A DNA stretch of 38,813 nucleotides from Gemmatimonas phototrophica (GTDB lineage: Bacteria > Latescibacterota > UBA2968 > UBA8231): the NCBI GenBank assembly GCA_945861755.1, contig CAMAVQ010000020.1, forward strand, positions 1-38,813, given 5' to 3'. Both the position numbers and the translations under genes were made by a program. Position 1 is the stretch's first letter; each line of letters starts with the position of its first letter. Shown here in pieces: positions 1 to 8,705 of this stretch. Under the pieces are notes generated by a model. That model had not been told where the DNA came from. It saw only the letters and a program-made list of their open reading frames with translations, and searched no databases.

Positions 1-43
1 CTTGGGTTAGCTGCTGCACCGTAGCTACAGTATATTCTTCCAT
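1..43 (-). CDS. Start of a transposase-like ORF, only 14 codons in window
   Basis: An ATG at 43-41 on the minus strand opens MEEYTVATVQQLTQ, which then runs off the window. AGGA lies 7 nt upstream, a well-placed ribosome binding site. It is in the same frame as the receptor gene with no intervening stop, so formally it could be an in-frame continuation. The RBS and the loss of receptor homology favour an independent start. The product is unrecognisable from 14 residues; transposase is inferred only from position just inside a putative IS end. Confidence 0.4.
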   Translation of the reverse strand, partial: MEEYTVATVQQLTQ

Positions 44-1603
44 GAGCGTATCCTTTCGCCCTCGCCAAAGGGCAGTGAGTGATGGTGACATACTCAGGAT
101 ACGCTCTTTTTTTGTCCCCGGCCATCCACAACTTTTGAATATATCTCCAAAGACCAGCGCGGCCCGGGGCGACCATTCGCCCTTGCCGATGCGGTTGTGG
201 TCGTCGTAGCGCAGGGCCAGCACCAGGTCGGCCTGGTGGTGCAGGGCCGTTTCGCTCTGCAGATACCCGCCGAGCTCATTGGTGTTGTCGTCGGTTTCGT
301 TCTGGCCGGTGATGGTGCCGTCGGTATCGGGCCGGGTCAGCAGCGCGTCGATACCGTAGACAAAACGCTGCCGGCTGCCCAGGGCCGCCGTGTGCTGCAC
401 CTGGAAGGCAGTCAGGCTGGACTTGTCCACAATATCTGCGCCGCTGCGCAGCAGATAGGTGTCGCCCGCGTCGCTCCAGTTGCGGAAAACCTGGGCGAAC
501 CAGTTGCGGTAGAGCAGGCGCAACTGTCCGTAGTTGTACGCCCAGTTCTTGGCCTGGGCCGCGCCCAGCCCGGTCATCTCGATGTAACTGCCGAGGTTGT
601 GGCCGAAAGCGGCGATGGTGGTCAGCTCAGCCTTCGGCCGGTAATCGAGGCGCACCTCGACGCTCTGCCGCTCTAGGTCGTAGTCGCGGGACTTGAGCGC
701 GGGATTGGCCGTTCTGGCCTCTTCCTCCACCGGGTCCTGGTACTTCCAGTCGGTGCCGGCGTAGTACTGGGCCGAGACCTTGTAGCCCAGCTTGGCGTTC
801 ACCAGCCCGGCGTGCCGCACGGCGATCTGGCGCAGGCTATGCTCCCCGCCGCCCAAACGCACCGAGGTCCCCTGGGAAGAAAGGGGCGAGCGGGTGATGA
901 TGTGCATCACCCCATTGGCGCTGTTGGGGCCGTAGAGGGCTGAGCCGGGGCCCAGCACCACCTCGATGCGCTCGATGTCGTCGTTGACTACCGGGATAAA
1001 ATTGTACGCATTGAGGCGCAGCGAAGGCACGTGGGCCAGGCGGTTGTCGGTAAGCACCATCAGCGCCCCAGAGAACGCGTTGTTGAAACCCCGGACCACC
1101 GCGCTGCTCTGCACCAGGCCGGTGCGCGCAAAATCCACCCCCGGCACGTTCTTGATGTGTTCGGCTACCGAAAGCACGGGCCGGCTGCGGATCTCGGAGC
1201 CCTCGATCACGGCCACCGAGGCCGGTGCCTCCAGGACCTTTTCCTGGCTGCGGGAGGCGGAGACCACGCTCTGTTCTAGCAGGATGGTGGTGGCCTTAAG
1301 CACAAAGTCGAGCCGCACCGGGGGCCCGGCCTTCACCTCTAATTGCTGGATGATCCCCTGGTGGCCCACATAGGAAGCCGTGGCTTCGTAGGTTCCCGGG
1401 GCCAACTCCAGTATCTGGTACTGCCCTTTCCCGTCGGTGCTCACCCCTCTGCCCCCGGGGATTGCCTTGCTCTTGACCGCCACGTTGGCCCCCACCAGGG
1501 GCTGGCCGGTGTCGTCTTCCACCTTCCCCGCCACACTCCCCTGTTGTGCCAACAGCGTCCCGGTCCACGCTAACCCCACCACCACTGCAAGCCACTTGGT
1601 CAT
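1..1603 (-). CDS. TonB-dependent outer membrane receptor, 3' end disrupted or displaced
   Basis: Outer-membrane receptor for TonB-energised uptake; substrate unknown. The start is the ATG at 1603-1601, preceded by GGAGGGATGAGATA. The protein opens with a signal peptide (MTKWLAVVVGLAW...LLA|QQ). A carboxypeptidase-regulatory-like domain follows (about residues 20-105, VxDxxGxPLxGANV...YxILxLxPGxY). Next is a plug domain (about 110-245, with DDIERIEVVLGPGSALYG and NGVMHIIT), then beta-barrel strands. The recognisable barrel stops after about residue 484 (WSPRAALVF, near base 150), well short of a full-length receptor. From there the frame stays open to the window edge but encodes unrelated sequence, read here as an inserted element. 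The gene is therefore probably truncated, unless the junction is an assembly join. It diverges from the Gfo/Idh gene at 1741; the 137-bp gap contains the palindrome ATCAATTGAT (1663-1672). Confidence 0.85.
   Translation of the reverse strand, partial: MTKWLAVVVGLAWTGTLLAQQGSVAGKVEDDTGQPLVGANVAVKSKAIPGGRGVSTDGKGQYQILELAPGTYEATASYVGHQGIIQQLEVKAGPPVRLDFVLKATTILLEQSVVSASRSQEKVLEAPASVAVIEGSEIRSRPVLSVAEHIKNVPGVDFARTGLVQSSAVVRGFNNAFSGALMVLTDNRLAHVPSLRLNAYNFIPVVNDDIERIEVVLGPGSALYGPNSANGVMHIITRSPLSSQGTSVRLGGGEHSLRQIAVRHAGLVNAKLGYKVSAQYYAGTDWKYQDPVEEEARTANPALKSRDYDLERQSVEVRLDYRPKAELTTIAAFGHNLGSYIEMTGLGAAQAKNWAYNYGQLRLLYRNWFAQVFRNWSDAGDTYLLRSGADIVDKSSLTAFQVQHTAALGSRQRFVYGIDALLTRPDTDGTITGQNETDDNTNELGGYLQSETALHHQADLVLALRYDDHNRIGKGEWSPRAALVFGDIFKSCGWPGTKKERILSMSPSLTALWRGRKDTLMEEYTVATVQQLTQ
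44..106 (-). promoter_or_regulatory. RBS-sequestering hairpin upstream of the transposase-like ORF
   Basis: GAGCGTATCCT and AGGATACGCTC (44-54 and 96-106) form a perfect 11-bp stem. Inside are two smaller stems, GCCCT/AGGGC (58-62, 69-73) and TGAGT/ACTCA (76-80, 92-96), giving a three-way-junction shape. On the minus strand the inner-side arm AGGATACGCTC contains the AGGA Shine-Dalgarno of the ATG at 43. RNA that includes the outer arm would mask the RBS; RNA starting inside the element would not. Known precedents are the transposase leaders of IS10 and IS50. Confidence 0.55.
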
Positions 1604-1740
1604 TATCTCATCCCTCCGTAAGGATAGGCCCCTAATCTATCCATTTCGACTATTCCTCCACAATCAATTGATGCAGTTGCCTCCCTCCCCTTCGCGTTGT
1701 ATTTTCTGCCTGTTTGCCCCCAACCCAGGAGCCTAGTATC

Positions 1741-2757
1741 ATGTCCGATACCCTCAGACTCGCCCTGCTCGGCTGCGGCGCTATCGCCCGCTACCACCTC
1801 GATGGCATCAAAGAACGCGTCCCCCGCATCCAGGTCACCGCTGCCATCGACACCGACCGCACCAAGGCCGAGAAATTCGCCGCCGAAACCGGCGCCAAGG
1901 TCTTCACCTCGCTGGACGAGGCGCTCGCCCAGGGCGAGTTCGACGCCGTGGACATCATGCTTCCCCACGACTTACACGAGCGCTGCGCCCTCAAGGCCTT
2001 TGCCGCCGGCAAACACGTGCTACTGGAAAAACCCATGGCCCCCACCCTCGAGGGCTGCGCCCGCATCCTGGCGGCCGCCAAACAGGCCGGCACCGTCTTC
2101 ATGATGGCCGAAAACGCCCAGTACTGGCCCGAAGTCGTCAAGGCCCAGGAGGTGATCCAGAGCGGCGACCTCGGTGAAGTCATCACTGCCCGCGCCGCCT
2201 TTGTCTGCGAGTTCGACGAGTACTGGTTCAAGGAGAAAAAGCCCTGGCGCTACGAGCAGTCGCGCGCCGGCGGGGGCATCACCATCGACGGGGGCTCCCA
2301 CTGGATGCGGCCCCTGCGCATGTGGCTGGGCGAGATCGACGAACTGGTCGCCGTCACCGGCCACCCCCTCAAACAAATGGAGGGCGAGTCCCTGGTGCGG
2401 GCCCTCTTCCGCTTTCAATCGGGCACCGTGGCCGGCTTCGACGCCCTGATGGTGGCCACCGCCATGGGCCCCGAACCCTGGTGGCGCATCACCGGCACCA
2501 AGGGGGAACTGGTGATCGACGGCTCCTTTGGCGGGGGCATGCGCCTCTACGACGCCCAGCATCGCCAGGGCCGAATCCTCATGGAACCCCAAGGATACGC
2601 CAAGTCTTTTGGTCCGGAACTGGAGGATTTCGCCCGCGCCGTGCTCGACGGCAAGGCCCTGGATGCCGGCCCCGAACAGGCCCTTGGCGAGCTGCGTATC
2701 GCCCTGGCTATCTACCGCTCGGCGGCCAGCCGGCAGTGGGAAAAAGTATGGGCGTGA
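1741..2757 (+). CDS. Gfo/Idh/MocA family NAD(P)-dependent oxidoreductase
   Basis: Predicted cytosolic NAD(P)-dependent dehydrogenase of 338 aa, probably acting on a sugar, inositol or sugar acid; the substrate cannot be read from sequence. The N-terminal Rossmann fold shows LALLGCGAIARYH (about residues 6-18). The family EKP motif, whose Lys is catalytic, is in LLEKPMAP (about 98-105). The C-terminal half carries the alpha/beta domain with GGGITIDGGSHWM, in the place of the usual GGG-D-x-G-x-H substrate-site motif. The ATG at 1741 is chosen because GGAG lies 9 nt upstream and the Rossmann strand begins right after it; an upstream TTG (1714) has no RBS and adds only low-complexity residues. 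The gene stands alone between the divergent receptor and ppdK. Confidence 0.9.
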   Translation: MSDTLRLALLGCGAIARYHLDGIKERVPRIQVTAAIDTDRTKAEKFAAETGAKVFTSLDEALAQGEFDAVDIMLPHDLHERCALKAFAAGKHVLLEKPMAPTLEGCARILAAAKQAGTVFMMAENAQYWPEVVKAQEVIQSGDLGEVITARAAFVCEFDEYWFKEKKPWRYEQSRAGGGITIDGGSHWMRPLRMWLGEIDELVAVTGHPLKQMEGESLVRALFRFQSGTVAGFDALMVATAMGPEPWWRITGTKGELVIDGSFGGGMRLYDAQHRQGRILMEPQGYAKSFGPELEDFARAVLDGKALDAGPEQALGELRIALAIYRSAASRQWEKVWA

Positions 2758-2763
2758 AGTCTC

Positions 2764-2792
2764 TTGCATCGGCCAGTTCCTTTCAATATATT
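2764..2792 (+). promoter_or_regulatory. Candidate sigma-70 promoter for ppdK
   Basis: TTGCAT (2764-2769), 17 bp, TATATT (2787-2792). The predicted start near 2799 gives a leader of about 100 nt before the ATG at 2901. The -10 is good and the -35 is poor, so support is moderate. It lies just after the stop of the preceding oxidoreductase gene. Confidence 0.45.
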
Positions 2793-2900
2793 ACCCCCTC
2801 AACGAGGCCGATTTCCCCCAAAACTGTCCAGCACTGCTTCTCCGGCCACCTGCCGGTGCATCCTCTCTCTTTGCATTCATCATAGAAAGTGTCCGCTCCC

Positions 2901-5708
2901 ATGGCGCAGAAATACATCTATCTATTTGGTACCCCCAAAACCGCCGGTGACGCCTCGATGCGCAACCTGTTGGGCGGCAAGGGGGCCAACCTGGCCGAGA
3001 TGTCCCTCCTGGGCTTGCCCGTTCCCGCCGGTTTCACCATCACCACCGAAGTCTGCACCTACTACTATCAGCACGGCAAGAGTTATCCGGCTGAACTGAA
3101 GAAACAGGCCGAAAGCGCCCTCCGGGACGTGGAACAGACCATGGGCGCTCGTTTCGGCGATTCCAAGAACCCCCTGCTGCTCTCGGTGCGCTCCGGGGCC
3201 CGGGCCTCCATGCCCGGCATGATGGAGACCGTGCTCAACCTGGGTCTCAACGACCAGATCATCCAGGGCCTCATCGCCCGTTCGGGCAACGAGCGCTTCT
3301 GCTACGACGTGTACCGCCGCTTTGTGCAGATGTACGGGGACGTGGTCATGGGCCTGCGCCCCGAGGGCAAGGAAACCGACCCCTTCGAGGCCCTGATCGA
3401 ACACAAGAAACACGCCCGCAAGGTCCGGCTGGATACCGAGTTGAGCGCCGCTGACCTCAAGGAGTTGGTCGCCGAATTCAAGGCCGAGATCCAGCGCCGC
3501 CTGGGCAAACCCTTCCCCGAGAACCCGGTCGAGCAGTTGTGGGGCTCCATCGGCGCGGTTTTCAGCTCCTGGAACGGGGCGCGGGCGATCAAGTACCGCG
3601 AATTAGAGGGCATCCCCCACAACTGGGGCACCGCGGTCAATGTCCAATCCATGGTCTACGGCAACATGGGCGACGACTGCGCCACCGGGGTGGCCTTCAC
3701 CCGCAATCCCTCCACCGGCGAAAAGAAGCTCTACGGCGAATACCTGATCAACGCCCAGGGCGAGGATGTGGTGGCCGGCATCCGCACCCCCGAGCCGGTA
3801 ACCAAGCTCAACGACCAGCTGCCCACCGCCTACAAGCAATTCCGCCAGGTCTGCGCCACCCTGGAACGCCACTACAAGGACATGCAGGACCTGGAGTTCA
3901 CCATCCAGCAAGGCCGCCTGTGGATGCTCCAGGCGCGCAGCGGCAAACGCACCACCGCCGCCGCCGTCAGGATCGCCGTCGAGATGGCCAAAGAAGGGCT
4001 CATCACCCAGGCCCAGGCCCTCATGCGCGTCAAACCCAGGGACCTGGACAAGCTGCTTCACCCCGGCTTTGTCGAGGCGGCCAAGACCGAAGTGATCGGC
4101 CAGGGCTTGCCCGCCTCTCCGGGGGCGGCCACCGGCCGGGTGGTTTTCCAGGCCGAGGAGGCCGAAGCCTGGGCCGCCCGGGGGGAAAAGGTCATCCTGG
4201 TGCGCCAGGAAACCTCACCCGAGGACATCGGCGGCATGCACGCGGCCCAGGGCATCCTCACCGCCCGTGGCGGCATGACCTCCCATGCGGCAGTGGTGGC
4301 CCGCGGCATGGGCAAATGCTGCGTGGCCGGCTGCGGCGAACTGTCCATCGACTATCAGAACGGTTTGTTCACCGCCGGCGGCAAAACCATCCGCGAGGGC
4401 GACTGGCTCTCCATCGACGGCTCCACCGGCCAGGTGATGCTGGGCCAGGTGCCCACCCAGGCAGCCACCTTCTCCAAGGACTTCGCAATCTTAATGAAGT
4501 GGGCCGACCAGACCCGCCGGCTCAAGGTGCGCACCAATGCCGACACCCCCCACGACGCCCAGGTGGCCCGCAATTTCGGCGCCGAGGGCATCGGTCTGTG
4601 CCGCACCGAGCATATGTTCTTCGAGGGCGACCGCATCAGCGCCGTGCGCGAGATGATCCTGGCCGGCAGTGAGGCGGGCAGGCGTCAGGCCCTGGCCAAG
4701 CTGAAACCCATGCAGCAGGGAGATTTTGAGGGCATCTTCAAGGCCATGAAGGGCCTGCCGGTCACCATCCGCCTGCTCGACCCACCCCTGCACGAATTCC
4801 TCCCGCACGAGCCGGCCCAGCAGGAAGAGATGGCCCGCCAGTTGGGCATCACTGTCGAGCAGATCCGCGAAAAGGTGGCTTTTCTCCACGAGTTCAACCC
4901 CATGCTGGGGCACCGCGGCTGCCGCCTGGGCATCACCTTCCCCGAGATTTACGAGATGCAGGTGGAAGCCATCTTCGAGGCGGCCGTCGCCGTGAAGAAG
5001 AAAGGCATCAAAGCCTTCCCCGAGGTGATGATCCCCCTGGTGGGCACCCTGCGCGAATTCACCGATCTCAAGGAGATGACCGACCGGGTGGCCGCCCAGG
5101 TGGGCAAGGCCCACCGCACGGTGCTCAGTTATCTGGTGGGGACCATGATCGAGGTGCCCCGCGCCGCGCTGGTGGCCGACCAGATCGCCAGCCAGGCAGA
5201 GTTTTTCAGCTTTGGCACCAACGACCTGACCCAGCTCACCTTTGGCTACAGCCGCGACGATGCCGGCAAATTCCTGCCGGTCTACGTCGAAAAAGGCATC
5301 CTCGAAGCCGATCCCTTCCAGACCCTCGACCAGGAGGGCACCGGTGCACTGATCCGCATGGGCACCGAGCGGGGCCGCCAGGTTCGCAAGGGCCTCAAGG
5401 TGGGTATTTGCGGCGAACACGGCGGCGATCCGGCCTCGGTGGGCTTCTGCCACCGTATAGGTATGGACTACGTGTCCTGCTCACCCTATCGCGTGCCCAT
5501 CGCCCGTCTGGCCGCCGCCCAGGCCACCGTGCAGGAACAGGAAGCAACGGCCAAGGCCAAAGCGCAGGCCACCGCCAAAGCCAAACCCAAGGCCAAGCCC
5601 AAAGCCAAACCCAAAGCCGCCACCGAAGCCAAACCCAAGGCCTTTGCCAAAGCCGTGAAAGTCGTCGCCAAGCCCAAATCCACCGCCGTGGCGCGGCGGC
5701 GCAAGTAG
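2901..5708 (+). CDS. ppdK: Pyruvate, phosphate dikinase with a Lys/Ala/Pro-rich C-terminal tail
   Basis: Interconverts pyruvate + ATP + Pi with PEP + AMP + PPi in the cytosol. It is 935 aa from the ATG at 2901 (a GTG at 2889 would add four residues). Visible in order: the ATP-grasp nucleotide-binding region ([38 protein letters not shown]); the swivelling phosphohistidine domain with H462 in [16 protein letters not shown]; and the PEP/pyruvate TIM barrel, ending with C837 in GICGEHGG. The family is about 875-890 aa. Here an extra tail of about 57 residues (roughly 879-935) is built of AKPK/AKAQ units and ends ARRRK; no enzyme domain accounts for it. parA starts 17 nt downstream. The PPi it makes or uses links it to the membrane pyrophosphatase at 35.5 kb. 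Identity is secure; the role of the tail is unknown. Confidence 0.97.
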   Translation: MAQKYIYLFGTPKTAGDASMRNLLGGKGANLAEMSLLGLPVPAGFTITTEVCTYYYQHGKSYPAELKKQAESALRDVEQTMGARFGDSKNPLLLSVRSGARASMPGMMETVLNLGLNDQIIQGLIARSGNERFCYDVYRRFVQMYGDVVMGLRPEGKETDPFEALIEHKKHARKVRLDTELSAADLKELVAEFKAEIQRRLGKPFPENPVEQLWGSIGAVFSSWNGARAIKYRELEGIPHNWGTAVNVQSMVYGNMGDDCATGVAFTRNPSTGEKKLYGEYLINAQGEDVVAGIRTPEPVTKLNDQLPTAYKQFRQVCATLERHYKDMQDLEFTIQQGRLWMLQARSGKRTTAAAVRIAVEMAKEGLITQAQALMRVKPRDLDKLLHPGFVEAAKTEVIGQGLPASPGAATGRVVFQAEEAEAWAARGEKVILVRQETSPEDIGGMHAAQGILTARGGMTSHAAVVARGMGKCCVAGCGELSIDYQNGLFTAGGKTIREGDWLSIDGSTGQVMLGQVPTQAATFSKDFAILMKWADQTRRLKVRTNADTPHDAQVARNFGAEGIGLCRTEHMFFEGDRISAVREMILAGSEAGRRQALAKLKPMQQGDFEGIFKAMKGLPVTIRLLDPPLHEFLPHEPAQQEEMARQLGITVEQIREKVAFLHEFNPMLGHRGCRLGITFPEIYEMQVEAIFEAAVAVKKKGIKAFPEVMIPLVGTLREFTDLKEMTDRVAAQVGKAHRTVLSYLVGTMIEVPRAALVADQIASQAEFFSFGTNDLTQLTFGYSRDDAGKFLPVYVEKGILEADPFQTLDQEGTGALIRMGTERGRQVRKGLKVGICGEHGGDPASVGFCHRIGMDYVSCSPYRVPIARLAAAQATVQEQEATAKAKAQATAKAKPKAKPKAKPKAATEAKPKAFAKAVKVVAKPKSTAVARRRK
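5535..5705 (+). repeat. ppdK: Low-complexity repeat encoding the PPDK basic tail
   Basis: Imperfect repeats of a GCC AAA GCC AAA CCC AAG pattern encode (A/P)K units. They add about 20 lysines/arginines with almost no acidic residues. The composition resembles histone H1-like and AlgP-type bacterial tails. Codon choice matches the neighbouring genes and the frame is that of ppdK, so it does not look like a frameshift product. Confidence 0.85.
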
Positions 5709-5725
5709 CCGGCAAAGTGGGGGCC

Positions 5726-6490
5726 ATGGGCAAAATCATCGCCATAGCAAATCAGAAAGGCGGCGTCGGGAAGACCACTACCGCGGTCAATCTGGCCGCC
5801 TGTCTGGCCGTGGCCGAACAGCCCACCCTGCTGATCGACATGGACCCCCAGGCCAACGCCACCAGCGGCTGCGGCATCCCGGCCCCCGAGGTCGAGGAGT
5901 CCAATATCTACCACGTGCTGCTGGGCCATCAGTCCATCAGTGCGGCGATCCGCCAGACCAAGATCCCCTATCTGTCGCTGGTCCCCTCGCATATCAACCT
6001 GACCGGTGCCGAGATCGAAATGGTCACCATGATTGCCCGCGAGGGGAAACTGGAGGGCATCCTCAAAGAGGTGGTCGACAAGTACACGTACATCATCGTC
6101 GACTGCCCTCCCTCCCTGGGCCTGCTGACCGTCAACGCCCTCACCGCCGCCGACCAGGTGCTGATCCCCATCCAGTGCGAGTACTACGCCCTAGAAGGCC
6201 TGGGCAAGTTGCTCAACACCATCCGCCTCATCCAGCGCCACCTCAACCCCAAGCTGCAGATCGCCGGGGTACTGCTCACCATGTTCGACCACCGCCTCAA
6301 TCTCTCGCGCCAGGTCGCCGCCGAGGTCAAGTCCTACTTTGGCACCAAGGTCTACAAGACCGCCATCACCCGCAACGTGCGCCTGGCCGAGGCCCCTAGC
6401 CACGGCCAACCCATCGTGCTCTACGATATCCTCTCTCCCGGCGCCCAGAACTACATGAGCCTGGCAGGAGAAGTCATCAACCATGGGTAA
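5726..6490 (+). CDS. parA: Chromosome-partitioning ATPase ParA (Soj type)
   Basis: DNA-binding Walker-type ATPase that positions the chromosome origin together with ParB. It is 254 aa with the deviant Walker A motif KGGVGKTTT at residues 11-19, the A' region [12 protein letters not shown] and Walker [11 protein letters not shown]. It has no N-terminal helix-turn-helix domain, so it is the short chromosomal Soj type rather than a plasmid P1 ParA. The ATG at 5726 is the first codon before the universally conserved N-terminal strand ([13 protein letters not shown]). It overlaps parB by 8 nt, indicating coupled translation. Chromosomal parAB usually lies near the origin, but I saw no dnaA, gidB or oriC-like sequence in this window. 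Confidence 0.96.
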   Translation: MGKIIAIANQKGGVGKTTTAVNLAACLAVAEQPTLLIDMDPQANATSGCGIPAPEVEESNIYHVLLGHQSISAAIRQTKIPYLSLVPSHINLTGAEIEMVTMIAREGKLEGILKEVVDKYTYIIVDCPPSLGLLTVNALTAADQVLIPIQCEYYALEGLGKLLNTIRLIQRHLNPKLQIAGVLLTMFDHRLNLSRQVAAEVKSYFGTKVYKTAITRNVRLAEAPSHGQPIVLYDILSPGAQNYMSLAGEVINHG

Positions 6491-7373
6491 GAAGCCGGTC
6501 CTGGGCAAAGGCATCAACGCCCTGATCCCCGAGTACAGCGATACCCACGCCAACGGCGACCAGACCCGCCAGGTGATGCAGCTCAAGGTCGACGAGATCG
6601 AGCCCAACCCCCATCAGGCCCGCACCCGCTTCGACGAGGAGCGCCTCGAGGACCTGATGCGCTCCATCAAGGAGAAGGGCATCATCCAGCCCATCACCGT
6701 AAATCGGGTGGGCCAGAGCTACCAGATCATCACCGGTGAACGCCGCTGGCGGGCCACCAAAAAAGCCGGCATCGAGACCATCCCGGCCATCATCTACGAG
6801 ATCGAGTCGCCGCAAGAGTTGATGGAGATCTCGCTGATCGAGAACATCCAGCGGGAAAACCTCAGCCCCATCGAGGAGGCAGAAGGGTACCGGGCCCTGA
6901 TGAACACCTGCTTCCTCACCCAGGAAGACGTAGCCCAAAAGGTGGGCAAGGACCGCTCCACCATCGCCAACGCCCTGCGCCTGCTCAAGCTCCCCCTCGA
7001 AATTCAGGACCACCTGCGCCAGGGCGTCCTGCAAATGGGCCACGCCCGCACCCTGCTGGGCCTGGAGGAGGAGGAGGACCAGATGGAACTGGCTCGCCGC
7101 TGCCTCTCCGAGCAGATGACCGTGCGCGACCTGGAGCGGGCAGTGCGGGCCCGCCGCACTGGCCGCGATAAACGCACCCGGGCCAACGGCAACACCAATG
7201 GCCGGGAAAAGCGCGACCCGCAGTTGACCCTCTTCCAGGAAAAACTGCAACACCGCTACGGCACGGGGGTGGCTATCCACCGCAGCGCCAAAAAAGGCCA
7301 CATCGCCATCGAGTTTTACGACGACAACGATCTAGAACGGGTCCTCGAACTCCTCCTCGGCGAACAGGGGTGA
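6483..7373 (+). CDS. parB: Chromosome-partitioning protein ParB (parS-binding CTPase)
   Basis: Binds parS, spreads as a CTP-dependent clamp and stimulates ParA. It is 296 aa. After a short N-terminal ParA-interacting segment ([13 protein letters not shown]) come the CTP-binding motifs GERRWRA (residues 85-91) and [14 protein letters not shown] (from residue 120). A helix-turn-helix follows ([25 protein letters not shown]), then a basic linker and a C-terminal dimerisation domain ending in [12 protein letters not shown]. The start codon lies within the last codons of parA (8-nt overlap), with GGAG about 12 nt upstream. No exact parS (TGTTTCACGTGAAACA-like) was seen anywhere in the window, so the target site lies elsewhere or differs. 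Confidence 0.96.
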   Translation: MGKKPVLGKGINALIPEYSDTHANGDQTRQVMQLKVDEIEPNPHQARTRFDEERLEDLMRSIKEKGIIQPITVNRVGQSYQIITGERRWRATKKAGIETIPAIIYEIESPQELMEISLIENIQRENLSPIEEAEGYRALMNTCFLTQEDVAQKVGKDRSTIANALRLLKLPLEIQDHLRQGVLQMGHARTLLGLEEEEDQMELARRCLSEQMTVRDLERAVRARRTGRDKRTRANGNTNGREKRDPQLTLFQEKLQHRYGTGVAIHRSAKKGHIAIEFYDDNDLERVLELLLGEQG

Positions 7374-7437
7374 GCGGAAACGCGACAAGACTGGAACGGG
7401 GCGCTCCCCGGCGCGTCGGCTTTTCCAGGTGGCCAAA

Positions 7438-8703
7438 ATGACTTTGATCCTGCTCCTCCCCGCGTTGCTCGCCCTTTTCACTTCCTGCAGCCTGATCAAT
7501 CAGGACCTGCCCAACGAACCGCCCAAAGTCCAGCTCAGCCAGGCCGACACCACCCAGGTGCGCCGCGGCGGCACCGTAACGCTCAAAATCCGGGCCACCG
7601 ACGAGGACGACGATCCCCTCTCCTACAACTGGACCTCCTTTGGCGAGGGCAGCTTCAGGGACTCGACCAGCGCCAACACCGAATGGATCGCCCCCGACCA
7701 GATCAACGGCACCTCAGAATTCTTCCTGCTCACCCTCACCATCAGCGACCACCAGCCCGAGACCGAGGATCCCGCCCAGACCTTTCTCATCGAGGTGATC
7801 CAGCGCCCCCCCACTGTGGCCCTCACCGCCGACACCACCGTCTCCTTCAGCGCCCCTTTTGCCGAGCTGGAGGCCCTGGGTGCCGATCCGGAAAATGACC
7901 TCCTCGAGTACCATTGGGAGCAGCTAGAGGGCCCCAAGTCCGAGCCCCACGACGAACGCCTCGACAACCAGCACTCCCGCATGCGCTTTATCCCCATCTT
8001 GCCCGGCGACTACCGCTTTGCCGCACGCGTGGGCGACGGCGCCGATACCACCAGCGCCCAGGTCGTGGTGCATGTGCCCACGCCTCCCGAGCTGCCGCTT
8101 ATCGCCACCATTCCCCGCGAGCTGACCCGGCCGGACGGCACCCGACACGCCTATCAGATCGACGCGTACGAGTATCCCAACCAGCGCGATCTGCGGCCCA
8201 CTCTGGCGAATTCCTTTTTTTCCGCGGTGGAGTTCTGTGCGTCGCAGGGGAAAAGGCTGTGCCTGGCCGAAGAGTGGCGCGGGGCCTGCCAGGGGACGGA
8301 GCTGCGGCGTTATTCCTCCAGCGATGACCCGGCGGCACAGAGCCCGTTATTTGGCCTGCGCTTCTGCAACACCGTCGGCTCGCAGGTAGCCGGAGACGCC
8401 CCCGACGCCGACTTTATCTTTGACTATCTGGCGCGCGCCGGCACCTTTGCCAATTGCGGCACCGAAGGGGTCTACGATCTGACCGGGAATGCGGCGGAAT
8501 GGGTATGGGTGGATTCGACGCAGACCGCGGCCACCCACACCCAGAGCAGCGTGGTGAGCCTGCGCGAATGCGGCGAGTTTGCCGAGCCGCTGCCGGCCTT
8601 GCCGGCCGGCTTCGACTTCAGCGGCCAGGCCGTCAACAACTTGGGCCCGGACTACGAGGGGTACTTCCAGGACGACTGGGGATTCCGCTGCTGCCGGCAA
8701 TAA
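7438..8703 (+). CDS. Lipoprotein with Ig/PKD-like repeats and an SUMF1/FGE-like domain
   Basis: Predicted envelope lipoprotein of 421 aa. The ATG at 7438 has AGGTGG 5 nt upstream and yields MTLILLLPALLALFTSC, with the lipidated Cys at 17. Residues about 28-220 look like two PKD/cadherin-type beta-sandwich repeats (VTLKIRATDEDDDPLSYNW; ELEALGADPENDLLEYHWEQ). The C-terminal third resembles the formylglycine-generating-enzyme (SUMF1) fold: FCASQGKRLCLAEEWRGAC, YDLTGNAAEWVW and a GFRCC ending. It lacks the paired active-site cysteines of true FGE, so it is more likely a binding or structural relative than a sulfatase activator. It follows parB by 64 nt and ends 2 nt from a convergent gene. Confidence 0.75.
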   Translation: MTLILLLPALLALFTSCSLINQDLPNEPPKVQLSQADTTQVRRGGTVTLKIRATDEDDDPLSYNWTSFGEGSFRDSTSANTEWIAPDQINGTSEFFLLTLTISDHQPETEDPAQTFLIEVIQRPPTVALTADTTVSFSAPFAELEALGADPENDLLEYHWEQLEGPKSEPHDERLDNQHSRMRFIPILPGDYRFAARVGDGADTTSAQVVVHVPTPPELPLIATIPRELTRPDGTRHAYQIDAYEYPNQRDLRPTLANSFFSAVEFCASQGKRLCLAEEWRGACQGTELRRYSSSDDPAAQSPLFGLRFCNTVGSQVAGDAPDADFIFDYLARAGTFANCGTEGVYDLTGNAAEWVWVDSTQTAATHTQSSVVSLRECGEFAEPLPALPAGFDFSGQAVNNLGPDYEGYFQDDWGFRCCRQ

Positions 8704-8705
8704 GC

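Larger units (their letters stand above)
1..148 (-). mobile_element. Probable end of an insertion sequence interrupting the TonB receptor gene
   Basis: Receptor homology ends near base 150. The remaining 148 bases have a different character: an AT-richer tip (149-107), an 11-bp perfect inverted repeat (44-54 with 96-106) and a new start codon with a Shine-Dalgarno at 43. This is the layout of an IS end, namely a terminal region, a short leader and then a transposase reading inward. I cannot name the family, and neither the opposite end nor a target duplication is in the window. The window beginning inside such an element would fit a contig broken at a repeat, but that is inference. Confidence 0.5.

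Noticed and set aside
44-113. The 44-106 hairpin plus T7 read on the plus strand as a Rho-independent terminator
   Set aside because: The loop is about 41 nt and there is no plus-strand gene upstream of it; its overlap with a minus-strand RBS explains it better.
3539-4672. Long plus-strand open frame (about 377 codons) in another phase of ppdK
   Set aside because: Arg/Pro/His-rich with no motif, inside a verified enzyme reading frame; a third-position GC artefact.
4491-5453. Long minus-strand open frame (about 320 codons) antisense to ppdK
   Set aside because: It mirrors a strongly supported gene; the His/Gly/Leu-rich composition is typical of antisense reading in GC-rich coding DNA, and there is no RBS or recognisable domain.
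5535-5708. PPDK tail as a frameshift artefact
   Set aside because: Codon use and frame agree with the gene, and the tail ends in a stop 17 nt before parA; the alternative phase gives Gln/Ser/Arg-rich nonsense.
7385-7432. GGGG-CGCT-CCCC hairpin followed by CTTTT after parB as a terminator
   Set aside because: The stem is only four perfect pairs and the T-run is short and set off by a GC stretch; not convincing.
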